NCBI GenBank assembly: GCA_003509805.1
Contig: DOMV01000300.1
Span: 869-7,159, forward strand
Length of the DNA: 6,291 bases
Reading direction: 5' to 3'
Source of the DNA: Planctomycetaceae bacterium
Lineage (GTDB): Bacteria > Planctomycetota > Planctomycetia > Pirellulales > Thermoguttaceae
A program made the position numbers and the translations under genes. This document shows, piece after piece, positions 1-6,157 of the stretch. Positions within the stretch are counted from its first letter, which is position 1, and each line of letters starts with the position of its first letter. The notes beneath the pieces are model-generated. The model ran no database searches. It was not told the DNA's origin and saw only the letters and a program-made list of their open reading frames with translations.

Positions 1-93
1 GAACGTAGCGGCGACGGAGGAAGCCGCGCTGCACTTCCGCCATACGGCGCGCGGGGACGGCTTGAGTGCCGGTCAAAAATTTTTTCGCGGGTC

Positions 94-99
94 TATAAT
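94..99 (+). promoter_or_regulatory. Probable -10 box of the promoter for the first lipoprotein gene
   Basis: A perfect TATAAT lies 22 nt before the ATG at 122, so transcription would start near 106 and leave a leader of about 16 nt. No good -35 box sits at the normal distance (the 17-bp position reads GGTCAA). That place is taken by an A5T6 tract at 75-85, which may bend the DNA or help polymerase contact. The -10 is seen directly; the promoter role is inferred. Confidence 0.45.
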
Positions 100-121
100 T
101 AATCGATCTCCGGACTGAAAC

Positions 122-610
122 ATGGTTTCCATTCAACCGCCTACGACGATCTTTCGTTACGAGATATTTCATCGCTCGCTATTTCATCGCGCGATCATCG
201 CCCTGATCGTGTCGATTTTCCTCGTCGCGGGAAACGGTTGCCGTCGCGGACCGAAACGGCCTGCCGACCTGCCGGAATTGACTCCCTGTACCGTCGTTGT
301 GACGTTCGGGGAAAAAATCATGGAAGGCGTCGGCGTTTACCTGACTCCCGCGGATAAAGCGGCGAACAAATGGGGGGCCGGGGGCGTGACGAATGCCGAA
401 GGAAAGGCCGACCTGATTACAAGTTCCCTGTACGCGGGGGCCGTCCCCGGAGATTACGTTATTTCCTTCAAAAAGCAGGGCGCACAAGTCGGCACGAATG
501 AACCACCCTCCCTGATTCCGCGAAAGTACACCCTGGGCCGGTCGAAGGAAACAATGACGGTGAAAACGGATCAACGGGAATACGTTTTCGCATTGGAAGG
601 GCTGGAGTGA
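122..610 (+). CDS. Small lipoprotein with carboxypeptidase-regulatory/transthyretin-like domain
   Basis: A 162-residue protein, probably secreted and lipid-anchored. Residues 1-22 form a long basic N-terminus, 23-36 a hydrophobic segment (AIIALIVSIFLVA), and Cys40 in AGNGC is the likely lipidation site, though this lipobox is imperfect. The rest resembles the small beta-sandwich lipoproteins common in Planctomycetes: a conserved-looking strand at 57-75, then GGVTNAEGKA (87-96), GAVPGDYVISF (106-116), and IPRKY (132-136) before a final strand ending FALEGLE. In the family this pattern marks a transthyretin/carboxypeptidase-regulatory-like fold; the function is unknown and no enzyme site is visible. 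The ATG at 122 is the only usable start before the signal peptide. No clear Shine-Dalgarno sequence precedes it. The gene converges on the next lipoprotein gene with 53 nt between stops, and no clear terminator is visible there. Confidence 0.85.
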   Translation: MVSIQPPTTIFRYEIFHRSLFHRAIIALIVSIFLVAGNGCRRGPKRPADLPELTPCTVVVTFGEKIMEGVGVYLTPADKAANKWGAGGVTNAEGKADLITSSLYAGAVPGDYVISFKKQGAQVGTNEPPSLIPRKYTLGRSKETMTVKTDQREYVFALEGLE

Positions 611-663
611 GTGCGGCAGGCGGACTTGACCAACTGTACGTTTTCATCGCGTTGCCCGTGGAA

Positions 664-1356
664 TCAATGCATGCCGAGCGAATCCGCATCCATGCGGTTG
701 AGCCGCTTCGCGTCATACGGATGAAAGAGGCAGGCGATCTGCTGGGAAACGACCGTCACGAAACTGGCGCGGAAAACATGTTCGTTGACATAGCTGCTGG
801 AAAGCGGCATGTTCGGCGGATCGACGATCCGCATCTGTTCCCGCGCCAGGATTTTTCCGTCTTCGCAATTGATCGCTTTCACGAGAATGTTCGCCTTGCC
901 CTGGAGGAGCGTCGGCGAGCGCGGGTCCGTTACGCGAAAATCCTGAATTTCAATCCCGATCACGATGTCCGCCTCGATTCCTTTCGCCTTTCCGACTTCA
1001 CGGAACGAGTCGAAACGATTGTCGCAATTGTCGATCCAGACTTCCACGTTGGAGCAGGGAACGAGTTCGAGCTTGTTGTTTTTGACGTTGGCGTCGAGCA
1101 GGTCCGTGACCTGTCGCGCGATATCCCGTGGAACCGCTTCGTTGCGGTACTGGTCCCGCGCGAGCGATTGACAGACCACGACGACTTTCTTTTTGTCGTG
1201 CAGGAGGATGTCGAATTTCGGCTCCGTGTCCGTCCCCTTGATCATGATCATCGCGGTCAGGAGCGCCTGGCAGCCGCCGGTCGATACAAGCAGGGACACG
1301 ACAAGAAGAAACAGGGCGTATTTTCGCATCGGCGACCATGAAGACATCGATTTCAT
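664..1356 (-). CDS. Hypothetical lipoprotein of a planctomycete-type family
   Basis: A 230-residue protein. The start at 1356 is chosen because AAAGGA (1364-1369) lies 7 nt upstream and is followed at once by a basic region and a hydrophobic segment (YALFLLVVSLLVS, residues 13-25) ending in the lipobox STGGC, with Cys29 the predicted lipidated residue. The frame stays open upstream to 1905, but that extension is not protein-like. ATGs at residues 4 and 10 are alternative starts. The mature part has alternating hydrophobic strands: KKVVVVCQSLA (56-66), a helix with VPRDIARQVTDLLDANVKNNK (75-95), VEVWIDN (104-110), ADIVIGIEIQDFRV (129-142), ANILVKAINCEDGKIL (155-170), and a C-terminal helix (190-212). 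This resembles periplasmic lipoproteins of Planctomycetes annotated as hypothetical, with a possible alpha/beta layout. I do not recognise a catalytic motif or a function. The stop faces the first lipoprotein gene (convergent). Confidence 0.8.
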   Translation of the reverse strand: MKSMSSWSPMRKYALFLLVVSLLVSTGGCQALLTAMIMIKGTDTEPKFDILLHDKKKVVVVCQSLARDQYRNEAVPRDIARQVTDLLDANVKNNKLELVPCSNVEVWIDNCDNRFDSFREVGKAKGIEADIVIGIEIQDFRVTDPRSPTLLQGKANILVKAINCEDGKILAREQMRIVDPPNMPLSSSYVNEHVFRASFVTVVSQQIACLFHPYDAKRLNRMDADSLGMH

Positions 1357-1363
1357 GCAGGAA

Positions 1364-1369
1364 TCCTTT
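1364..1369 (-). promoter_or_regulatory. Ribosome binding site that fixes the start at 1356
   Basis: AAAGGA on the minus strand, 7 nt before the ATG. It is the clearest Shine-Dalgarno sequence in the window and is the main reason to reject the longer open frame running up to 1905. Confidence 0.7.
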
Positions 1370-1434
1370 CCGGTTGTATCCCGAAAACCACCAAGATTTT
1401 CCAAAGCCGATATTGGGGGCAGCCTGCCCACCGG

Positions 1435-1464
1435 AAACGACGCACCGAAGGTTCCGTGTCGTTT
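1435..1464. repeat. Inverted repeat in the leader of the minus lipoprotein gene
   Basis: AAACGACGC (1435-1443) pairs with GTGTCGTTT (1456-1464): nine pairs including one G-T in the plus reading, loop of 12 nt. On the plus strand it runs into five T residues (1462-1466), so it could end antisense transcription. On the minus strand it would lie in the untranslated leader about 80-110 nt before the start codon. The function is not known. Confidence 0.35.
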
Positions 1465-1576
1465 TTCAGGGGGCGAACTGAACGGACAGCGTTTACCCGC
1501 GCCCCAACCGGCTTCGTTATAAAACGTACATCCCATCCAGACCGCAATATCGGCAATATTCCGGACGTTGGCCAGG

Positions 1577-1596
1577 ATAATCCGAAATAATCCGAA
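1577..1596. repeat. Two tandem copies of ATAATCCGAA
   Basis: A perfect 10-bp unit is repeated twice without a gap, about 220 bp upstream of the minus-strand lipoprotein gene. A 10-bp period places both copies on nearly the same face of the helix, as in some regulator binding sites. This is seen directly; a regulatory role is only a guess. Confidence 0.5.
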
Positions 1597-1629
1597 AATT
1601 TTGCCAAAAAAGACCCGTTTTCCATCAAA

Positions 1630-1647
1630 GCCGGGCGCCCGCCCGGC
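1630..1647. repeat. GC-rich hairpin GCCGGGCG/CGCCCGGC
   Basis: Eight-base arms 1630-1637 and 1640-1647 are perfectly complementary around two central bases. With a realistic loop this still gives six or seven G-C pairs. In the minus-strand reading only TTT follows, so it is a weak candidate terminator for transcripts arriving from the tRNA side. Confidence 0.5.
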
Positions 1648-1662
1648 GAAACAATTGTTTCG
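1647..1662. repeat. Perfect 16-bp palindrome CGAAACAATTGTTTCG
   Basis: This dyad has no central gap and directly abuts the GC hairpin at 1630-1647, sharing base 1647. Gapless 16-bp dyads are typical of dimeric repressor operators. No promoter is evident within it, so its role is unknown. Confidence 0.5.
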
Positions 1663-1694
1663 ACTGTCGCGCGAGCGGCAAGTGGTCCATGTAT

Positions 1695-1716
1695 TTCCGG
1701 ACGGCAATATCCGGAA
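1695..1716. repeat. Inverted repeat TTCCGGA-n8-TCCGGAA
   Basis: Perfect 7-bp arms (1695-1701 and 1710-1716) enclose CGGCAATA. The loop and right arm together (1702-1715) repeat the sequence at 1551-1565 apart from one extra T, and a related CCGCAATATCGG sits at 1542-1553. Confidence 0.45.
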
Positions 1717-1739
1717 GGCGCAATAGGGGAGATGCGGAA

Positions 1740-1847
1740 TCAGGCGGATTTTTTGGAAAATCTTTTCCGTTTTTTGACGTTGTTGAAATCGATGCCTTCG
1801 AGGAGCATCGCGAGTTGGGCTCGTCGACGGCACGAAGCCGGTCGAAA
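1740..1847 (-). pseudogene. Remnant: C-terminal end of an IS66-family TnpB (Orf2) protein
   Basis: On the minus strand the frame ending with TGA at 1742-1740 reads AQLAMLLEGIDFNNVKKRKR followed by FSKKSA and stop. This matches the usual end of IS66 TnpB proteins, where a helix of the type AELAMLLEGID is followed by a basic tail. A little upstream in the same frame is GFRPASCRRR, which may correspond to the GTFRxP region that precedes it in the family. Only about 36 residues are recognisable. The frame is closed by a stop at 1904-1902 and no start codon or earlier TnpB region is found. No TnpC follows downstream and no TnpA precedes it. I read this as an old, heavily degraded insertion. It is recognised by eye from a short stretch, so a chance match is possible. 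Confidence 0.5.
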
Positions 1848-2453
1848 ACCGTTTCCGCCGGAGATTCCGAGGCGTGACGGAAGCGACGTGCAAGACGTTG
1901 ATCAAGGCGAGATTTTGCGGCTCCCCCCGCTGGAAGGATCACGGAGTCTCGTTTGTGTTGTCGCTTCGTTCCTTACGTTTGACGCCGCAACGCCGGCAAC
2001 AATTCTGGAACAATATCGATATTCAAGGTTGCCCGTACGTGGCCAAGAACCCCATCGCATAACATCAAATGATGCGAGCACGCCGTTCAGGATTGTCAAT
2101 AATTATCTCGAAGTTTTTACACGAAAACTGCACATCGTTATCGTGCGGACTGTTTCTTCGGCACGGGTCGATCATTTCTTTTGTAATTTCACCTTTACGG
2201 TATGAATCGGGGAAGGCTTTTGTGGCAACAATACTACCGGCTTGAAACGCATCCATCACTTTTTGCTGAAACGGGCCTGAAAACCCCTCCGGGCAGTGTC
2301 GTTTCCGTTGGGCGGGCTTCTCGAAAGTCGGCTTCGGGAAATTTCAATGGCCTTCAGTATAGGCGTCCTGCCGATACAGACGATCGCCGTTGCATTGGCT
2401 GCGATGTGGGTGCCGGGATACCTGTTCCGGCGTTTTACCTGGTTTACGCCAAA

Positions 2454-2471
2454 TTTCTGAAACTTCAGAAA
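2454..2471. repeat. 18-bp palindrome TTTCTGAA-AC-TTCAGAAA
   Basis: Perfect 8-bp arms are separated by two bases, about 20 bp beyond the T-tract of the tRNA terminator. It could be an operator-like dyad or part of the 3' processing/termination region. No gene start is close enough to assign it. Confidence 0.45.
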
Positions 2472-2489
2472 ACCAAATCCATCACAGGC

Positions 2490-2530
2490 AAAAAAGAAAG
2501 TCGGTTACTTGGCGTAAGTGAATGACTTTC
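2490..2530 (-). terminator. Rho-independent terminator of the tRNA-Val gene
   Basis: In the minus reading, GAAAGTC (2530-2524) pairs with GACTTTC (2502-2496). A symmetric 4x4 internal loop, then an inner stem ACTT/AAGT (2519-2516 with 2510-2507), closes a 5-nt loop. The 3' arm is followed directly by six T residues (2495-2490). It starts 13 nt after the tRNA 3' end, so it fits as the tRNA terminator. Confidence 0.75.
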
Positions 2531-2543
2531 AACGGGTTGCAAC

Positions 2544-2617
2544 TGGGCACTACAGGATTCGGACCTGTGACCTTCTGGGTGTAAACCAGACGCTCTAACC
2601 AACTGAGCTAAGCGCCC
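2544..2617 (-). tRNA. tRNA-Val (anticodon UAC)
   Basis: The minus strand folds into a complete 74-nt cloverleaf. The acceptor stem is GGGCGCT/AGTGCCC (one G-U pair), the D arm GCTC/GAGC with AGTTGGTTA in the loop, and the anticodon stem TCTGG/CCAGA with loop TTTACAC giving anticodon UAC. The variable loop is AGGTC and the T stem ACAGG/CCTGT. The discriminator is A at 2544. The CCA end is not encoded (the next bases are GTT), so it must be added after transcription. Oddity: the T loop reads TCCGAAT, with C instead of the nearly universal U at position 55. The gene has its own promoter and terminator and seems to be a single-gene unit. Confidence 0.95.
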
Positions 2618-2677
2618 GAGGACGTGTCGCGACGGCACAATGGATTTGATGCACCGATTCGGAAAACGAACGCTAAC

Positions 2678-2705
2678 AGTATAAAAGATAACAGAGCGAT
2701 TTCAA
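2678..2705 (-). promoter_or_regulatory. Sigma-70-type promoter of tRNA-Val
   Basis: On the minus strand, TTGAAA (2705-2700; five of six consensus bases) is followed after 16 bp by TATACT (2683-2678; five of six). Transcription would start near 2671, about 54 nt before the mature tRNA 5' end, leaving a leader for RNase P to remove. Orientation and distance fit the tRNA gene. Confidence 0.7.
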
Positions 2706-2789
2706 GGGACATCCGCGAAGATTTGCCTCGTCTTCCGTCAGGTATATCCGGGAACGCCGTTTCCGGCGCGTCAACAGTCCCTGCCTTAA

Positions 2790-2805
2790 TGATACCGTAA
2801 ACGGC
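2790..2805. repeat. Dispersed repeat copy, TGATACCGTAAACGGC
   Basis: It matches 15 of 16 bases of the right arm of the hairpin at 6246-6286. A GCCGTTT at 2756-2762 could pair with its AAACGGC across 36 nt. It may therefore be a decayed version of the same hairpin element. The 10-bp core also occurs as TTTACGGTAT at 2194-2203. All three places are outside genes. Confidence 0.5.
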
Positions 2806-2933
2806 AAGATAATCCTCCCGCGCACAATCCCGCGTATAGCCGCTTGCCGCTCAAACGAAACGCTTATATCATTGTGTACACAGAGGTTAGAAGCGAGTGG
2901 TCGTGGCAGGCAGACTTGAGCAAACAACCAATT

Positions 2934-3833
2934 TCATCGTGTTTCCAGTATGTTCTCCTTTTTGATGATCGCCAGGTAACGACGGAGTGCCGGCTCCAGG
3001 CTGCTGAAATGATCGCCTTTGGGATGTCCGATCACGAGGAGCGATTTGTCTCGGCCGAGCGTTTCCCGTTCTTTTTTGAGCCGGGCGAGGGAATCGCGCA
3101 GGCCGTAATCGGCGGGCCCGACGAACCCGTAATGCTTGCGTTTCATCCAACGCTGATTTCCGTACAGCGTCCGCATCGCGCACTCCGAAGCATCTTTCCC
3201 GTTGAAGGGCGCGAACGTATCGTTGAAAATCCCGTGGTCGTAGAGTCCGCCGCTGCTTCCGCCGTGCCGGATCGGGACGTCGTCCATCAGGGAAAGGAGC
3301 GCGGAAACGCCGCCGCCGGCGCTGTGTCCGAACGTGTATATCCGGTTTTTATCGACATACGGTTGATCGGCGAGCCAACGGACGGCATTGGCGGCATCGT
3401 CGATTTCCCCGAACAAAAACTCGAAATTTCCCGGGTTCCCGTTCTCACCGCGCAAAGTTGGGCAGAAAACGACGAATCCGGCGTCGCGAAACGGGGAACA
3501 ACTTTCCAGTTCCTCCATTCCGAAGGCGAAACCGCCGTGAAAATAAACCAGCGCGGGAGCCGGTTTCGTTTCCGCCTCGGGGGGAACCTGCACCCAACCC
3601 TGGAGCCGTAAATCGCCGGAAGGATACTCGATTTTCCGAACGTTCGGAATGAGCGCGACGGGTTCCCATTCCTGCGGCGCCGGTCCCGTCCGCGTCAATT
3701 GCGTCCGGAAAACCGCCCGGCGTTCCAGGTACGGTTCCGTGGAGATTTTCATCGAAGGCGCGCAACCGGAAACCGGGACCAGCGTCGCGACAAATACAAT
3801 GGCAAAAACAATCCTGACAGGAAACGTTCGCAT
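2934..3833 (-). CDS. Lipoprotein alpha/beta hydrolase (prolyl-oligopeptidase/dienelactone-hydrolase-like)
   Basis: A 299-residue predicted serine hydrolase (esterase or peptidase; substrate unknown). Residues 4-20 are a hydrophobic signal segment and VSGC (21-24) is a good lipobox, so it is probably attached to an envelope membrane by Cys24. The catalytic fold starts near residue 65. HGG (99-101) after a beta strand PALVYF is the usual oxyanion-hole motif. GHSAGG (169-174) is the nucleophile elbow with Ser171. GDHFSS (273-278) supplies the catalytic His275. The acid is not obvious; Asp242 in VGPADY is my best candidate by position. The start at 3833 is preferred because GGAG (3844-3847) lies 10 nt upstream and the signal peptide follows directly. 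The frame extends to 3932, but that overlaps the upstream gene and adds residues unlike a signal peptide. It lies 56 nt after the large membrane protein gene with no terminator between, so co-transcription is likely. Confidence 0.88.
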   Translation of the reverse strand: MRTFPVRIVFAIVFVATLVPVSGCAPSMKISTEPYLERRAVFRTQLTRTGPAPQEWEPVALIPNVRKIEYPSGDLRLQGWVQVPPEAETKPAPALVYFHGGFAFGMEELESCSPFRDAGFVVFCPTLRGENGNPGNFEFLFGEIDDAANAVRWLADQPYVDKNRIYTFGHSAGGGVSALLSLMDDVPIRHGGSSGGLYDHGIFNDTFAPFNGKDASECAMRTLYGNQRWMKRKHYGFVGPADYGLRDSLARLKKERETLGRDKSLLVIGHPKGDHFSSLEPALRRYLAIIKKENILETR

Positions 3834-3889
3834 CGTCAAATTTCTCCATGTCCCAGCCGGGCGAAAACAAACGCGACAACCGTAGTCGT

Positions 3890-6148
3890 TCAATTCAACT
3901 TGAAATTGAAGGTTTCGTTGAAAAGCCGCCAAAGCCGGTATCCGAGCGTTTGCGGGGCGACATGGACTTTGGCGAGGCCGGTCATGCCGACGCGAATCGA
4001 TTCGTCGTCGTTTTCGAGTGGCACGGTAATGCGATACGAGGCCCTGCTCGGACGTTCATGGCCGTCCGCATTGGTCGAGGTCGGGACATCGCCGCCGCCC
4101 CGGGTCGATAACTGGGTGGGAACGTCGTTCATTTCACGTTCTTCGATTTTCGCGATGATCCCGGAAAAAATCCTGCCCGGAAACGCGTCGAGCAGGATCT
4201 CGGTCCGTTGTTCCTTCATGAGAAATCCGATCTTCGATTGATCGGCGACCAACACGCCTTCCAGGAGCTTCGGGTCGCCGACGGAACAAAAAATCGTTCC
4301 CGGTTCGAGTGTCGCACCGCGATTTTCGGGATCGAGCGGCGAACCGGACCAGAGCGGGAGTTCACCCTCCGGCGGTTCGCGGTGTTGGCGCCAAGGCGGT
4401 GAAACGACGATCCCGTCCCTCGGGGCTGTAAGATGCAACTGCATGAGCAAATGTCTTTTCGCTTCGTACAGTTCCAGCGTCGCGGCCAACTGTTCTTTCA
4501 ACGGCCCGACGCGAAGCGCGGCATCCCGCTTTTCCATCACGAGACGTTCCAGTCCGTCGAGTTCCTTGGCAATCGCCCTGCTTTGGCCGAGCAGGGACGT
4601 CGTTTCCTGTTCCAAGGCCAGATTTTCCAGTCGCGCCAGCGGTGTTCCGGCTGTAACCCCCATTCCGGGAAAGGCGACGTGTTCGACGTGAACGAGGCGT
4701 CCGCCGCCGGGAATCTGCGGGACGTACACCGCCTGGGAAGTTTTTCCGTTCAATTCGACGGCGACCGGGACGACGACGGTATAGGGGAGCGGAATGACGC
4801 AGACGAAGGCGACGATGGCCGCCAGACCGCCCAAGGACAGGTAAAAGCGGGCTTTTTTCACTTTATAAATCCTCCCGGGAACCCAAAAGAATTTGCCGAC
4901 CTTGTACAGCGGCATGATAAAAAGGCTCAGCAGCGACATGCAGGCGATCGCCTTGCCGATGATCTGCAACCCGTAGGGCTCGAACACCTTGTAGATGAAA
5001 AAGAGAATCGAGGCCATGACGACCCAGCGGTAAAAAAACGAGGCGACGCTGAACAGGGCGAAAAGGAGCCGGTTGCGTCGCGGCAAAAACGGGTCTTCCT
5101 GCGATTCCATGCCAAGAAACCACTCGGAACATTTGTTCGTAAGCACTTTGGTCGCCTTTTGCCGCAGGTTGGGAATCTCAAGCCAGTCGGACATCACGTA
5201 ATAGCCGTCGTAGCGCAGCAACGGGTTCAGGTTGAACAGGATCGTGCTGACGGACGAAACGAACATGATGTTCAGGCAGAGGTAGTTGAGCAGGCCCGGC
5301 GTCGAAAACCACCAGAGGAAAGTACACACGGCGGCGAGCGTGCATTCGACCCAGACGCCGGCGGCGGCGATCGCGATGCGTGCCCATTTGTTCGGCAGCA
5401 TCCACGAATCGGAAACGTTGACGTACGGGCACGGGGTGAGTACGAGAATCATGATGCCCATTTCATGGCATTCGCCGCCGAAATGCTTGGCCGTGAGGCC
5501 GTGTCCGAATTCGTGCAGCGCTTTCGTCGCCCCCAGCGTGATGCTGAGCAGGATGATGTTCGAGACCCCGAAAAAATCCTGGAAGGCGGGCAATTTCGAG
5601 CGGAATATGTCGAACTGCACGAGAATCAGCAGTGCCGCCGCGAGCCCGAGCAAGAGCGAGCAGGCGACCGTTGCCGGATGAAAACACCAGGCGACCCAAG
5701 GGTAAAGGGCGTCGAGCAACCGGTCCGGGTCGAATCCCTTGAACTTGATCGAGAGGATGTTCGAGCATTTTTGCAACATCTCCTGGCGGCGACGTTTGTT
5801 GCGCCGTTTGAGCAGTTCCGTTCCCTGATTCGGCAGGACCGACAAGATCAGGTTGCTCTGGTGGAGTTGGCCCAGGAAACGTTGGAGTTCTTCGAGCGTG
5901 ATTTTCTGGGGCAGAAACTCCTTTTCAAACGCGTCCTTGATTTCCTCCAGGCTTTTTGTCCCGTCGAACTGCTTGAGAATGAAATACTCCTCGTCGTGAA
6001 AACGGAAGTATTTGGAACCGACGGGGTCCTTGACGATCCAGTAGGAAAGCCCGAGATATTGCGAACGGCTCGAACGGATATCAGGGCGCACCCGGACCGG
6101 AAGTTTGCGTTTTGCGCTGGAAACAAGGGAGTCGTTGAGCGTCACCAT
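3890..6148 (-). CDS. PqqD-like / M50 site-2 protease / HlyD-type adaptor fusion membrane protein
   Basis: A 752-residue membrane protein. Residues 30-105 look like a PqqD-like winged-helix domain (YWIVKDPVGSKYFRFHDEEY, then FDGTKSLEEI), which in related systems binds peptide substrates. Several membrane segments span about 158-457. They carry the zinc protease motif HEFGH (212-216) and the second motif N306-x-x-P309-x4-D314-G315, so all site-2-protease active-site residues are present. After the last membrane segment (434-457), residues 458-580 form a HlyD-like lipoyl/barrel-sandwich with a coiled coil (505-570) and the typical LTAPRDGIV (573-581), then a beta-barrel domain to about 732. The start at 6148 is chosen because the product then begins MVTLNDSLVSS, like planctomycete homologues as I remember them, and a strong promoter lies just upstream. 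The in-frame ATG at 6232 would lie upstream of that promoter and adds a repetitive, non-conserved-looking segment. There is no Shine-Dalgarno sequence. A role in processing or exporting a peptide, or in coupling to an efflux system, is inferred. Confidence 0.88.
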   Translation of the reverse strand: MVTLNDSLVSSAKRKLPVRVRPDIRSSRSQYLGLSYWIVKDPVGSKYFRFHDEEYFILKQFDGTKSLEEIKDAFEKEFLPQKITLEELQRFLGQLHQSNLILSVLPNQGTELLKRRNKRRRQEMLQKCSNILSIKFKGFDPDRLLDALYPWVAWCFHPATVACSLLLGLAAALLILVQFDIFRSKLPAFQDFFGVSNIILLSITLGATKALHEFGHGLTAKHFGGECHEMGIMILVLTPCPYVNVSDSWMLPNKWARIAIAAAGVWVECTLAAVCTFLWWFSTPGLLNYLCLNIMFVSSVSTILFNLNPLLRYDGYYVMSDWLEIPNLRQKATKVLTNKCSEWFLGMESQEDPFLPRRNRLLFALFSVASFFYRWVVMASILFFIYKVFEPYGLQIIGKAIACMSLLSLFIMPLYKVGKFFWVPGRIYKVKKARFYLSLGGLAAIVAFVCVIPLPYTVVVPVAVELNGKTSQAVYVPQIPGGGRLVHVEHVAFPGMGVTAGTPLARLENLALEQETTSLLGQSRAIAKELDGLERLVMEKRDAALRVGPLKEQLAATLELYEAKRHLLMQLHLTAPRDGIVVSPPWRQHREPPEGELPLWSGSPLDPENRGATLEPGTIFCSVGDPKLLEGVLVADQSKIGFLMKEQRTEILLDAFPGRIFSGIIAKIEEREMNDVPTQLSTRGGGDVPTSTNADGHERPSRASYRITVPLENDDESIRVGMTGLAKVHVAPQTLGYRLWRLFNETFNFKLN

Positions 6149-6157
6149 ATACCCGGT

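Larger units (their letters stand above)
1357..2489. other. Gene-free stretch with palindromes, short repeats and an IS remnant
   Basis: No intact gene is supported here on either strand. Open frames exist (for example 1732-2205 plus and 1625-1942 minus), but their products have no domain, signal peptide or sensible composition. The stretch contains a hairpin in the leader of the minus lipoprotein gene (1435-1464), a palindrome and repeat cluster (1541-1716), a decayed tnpB tail (about 1740-1847), and an 18-bp palindrome (2454-2471). The part between about 1850 and 2450 is AT-rich in places and shows nothing recognisable beyond a TTTACGGTAT repeat core (2194-2203) and a short hydrophobic open frame (2281-2460, plus). 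Confidence 0.6.
2618..2933. other. Gap between the hydrolase gene and tRNA-Val
   Basis: No gene is supported in these 316 bases. They hold the tRNA leader and promoter, the TGATACCGTAAACGGC repeat copy at 2790-2805, a 7-bp inverted repeat CGGCAAG/CTTGCCG (2802-2808 and 2843-2849), a 10-bp palindrome TGTGTACACA (2873-2882), and the second copy of a diverged 39-bp sequence pair that starts at 2905. No strong terminator for the hydrolase operon is visible. Confidence 0.55.

Noticed and set aside
1..43. Possible start of a divergent minus-strand gene (MAEVQRGFLRRRYV)
   Set aside because: Only 14 codons are visible, with no ribosome binding site or clear promoter. A plus-strand frame ending at 119 is equally open, so neither can be supported.
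56..85. Possible terminator: CGGC/GCCG hairpin followed by A5T6
   Set aside because: The stem has only four pairs and the T-run is separated from it by GTC and five A residues. The A5T6 tract fits better as part of the promoter region for the gene at 122.
607..1341. Plus-strand open frame of 244 codons opposite the second lipoprotein gene
   Set aside because: Charged, low-complexity translation with no recognisable feature. The minus-strand product has a signal peptide, a lipobox and a ribosome binding site.
1357..1716. CRISPR array suggested by clustered repeats
   Set aside because: The repeats differ in sequence and length and have no regular spacing or unique spacers.
1357..1905. N-terminal extension of the minus lipoprotein (183 extra codons)
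   Set aside because: It would put the signal peptide and lipobox in the middle of the protein, runs over the repeat cluster, and ignores the good ribosome binding site at 1364-1369.
2844..3611. Plus-strand open frame of 255 codons opposite the hydrolase
   Set aside because: No domain or signal is visible, and the opposite strand encodes an obvious serine hydrolase with all key motifs.
3834..3932. Upstream start at 3932 for the hydrolase
   Set aside because: It would overlap the end of the preceding gene by 43 nt and place 33 non-hydrophobic residues before a clear lipoprotein signal peptide.
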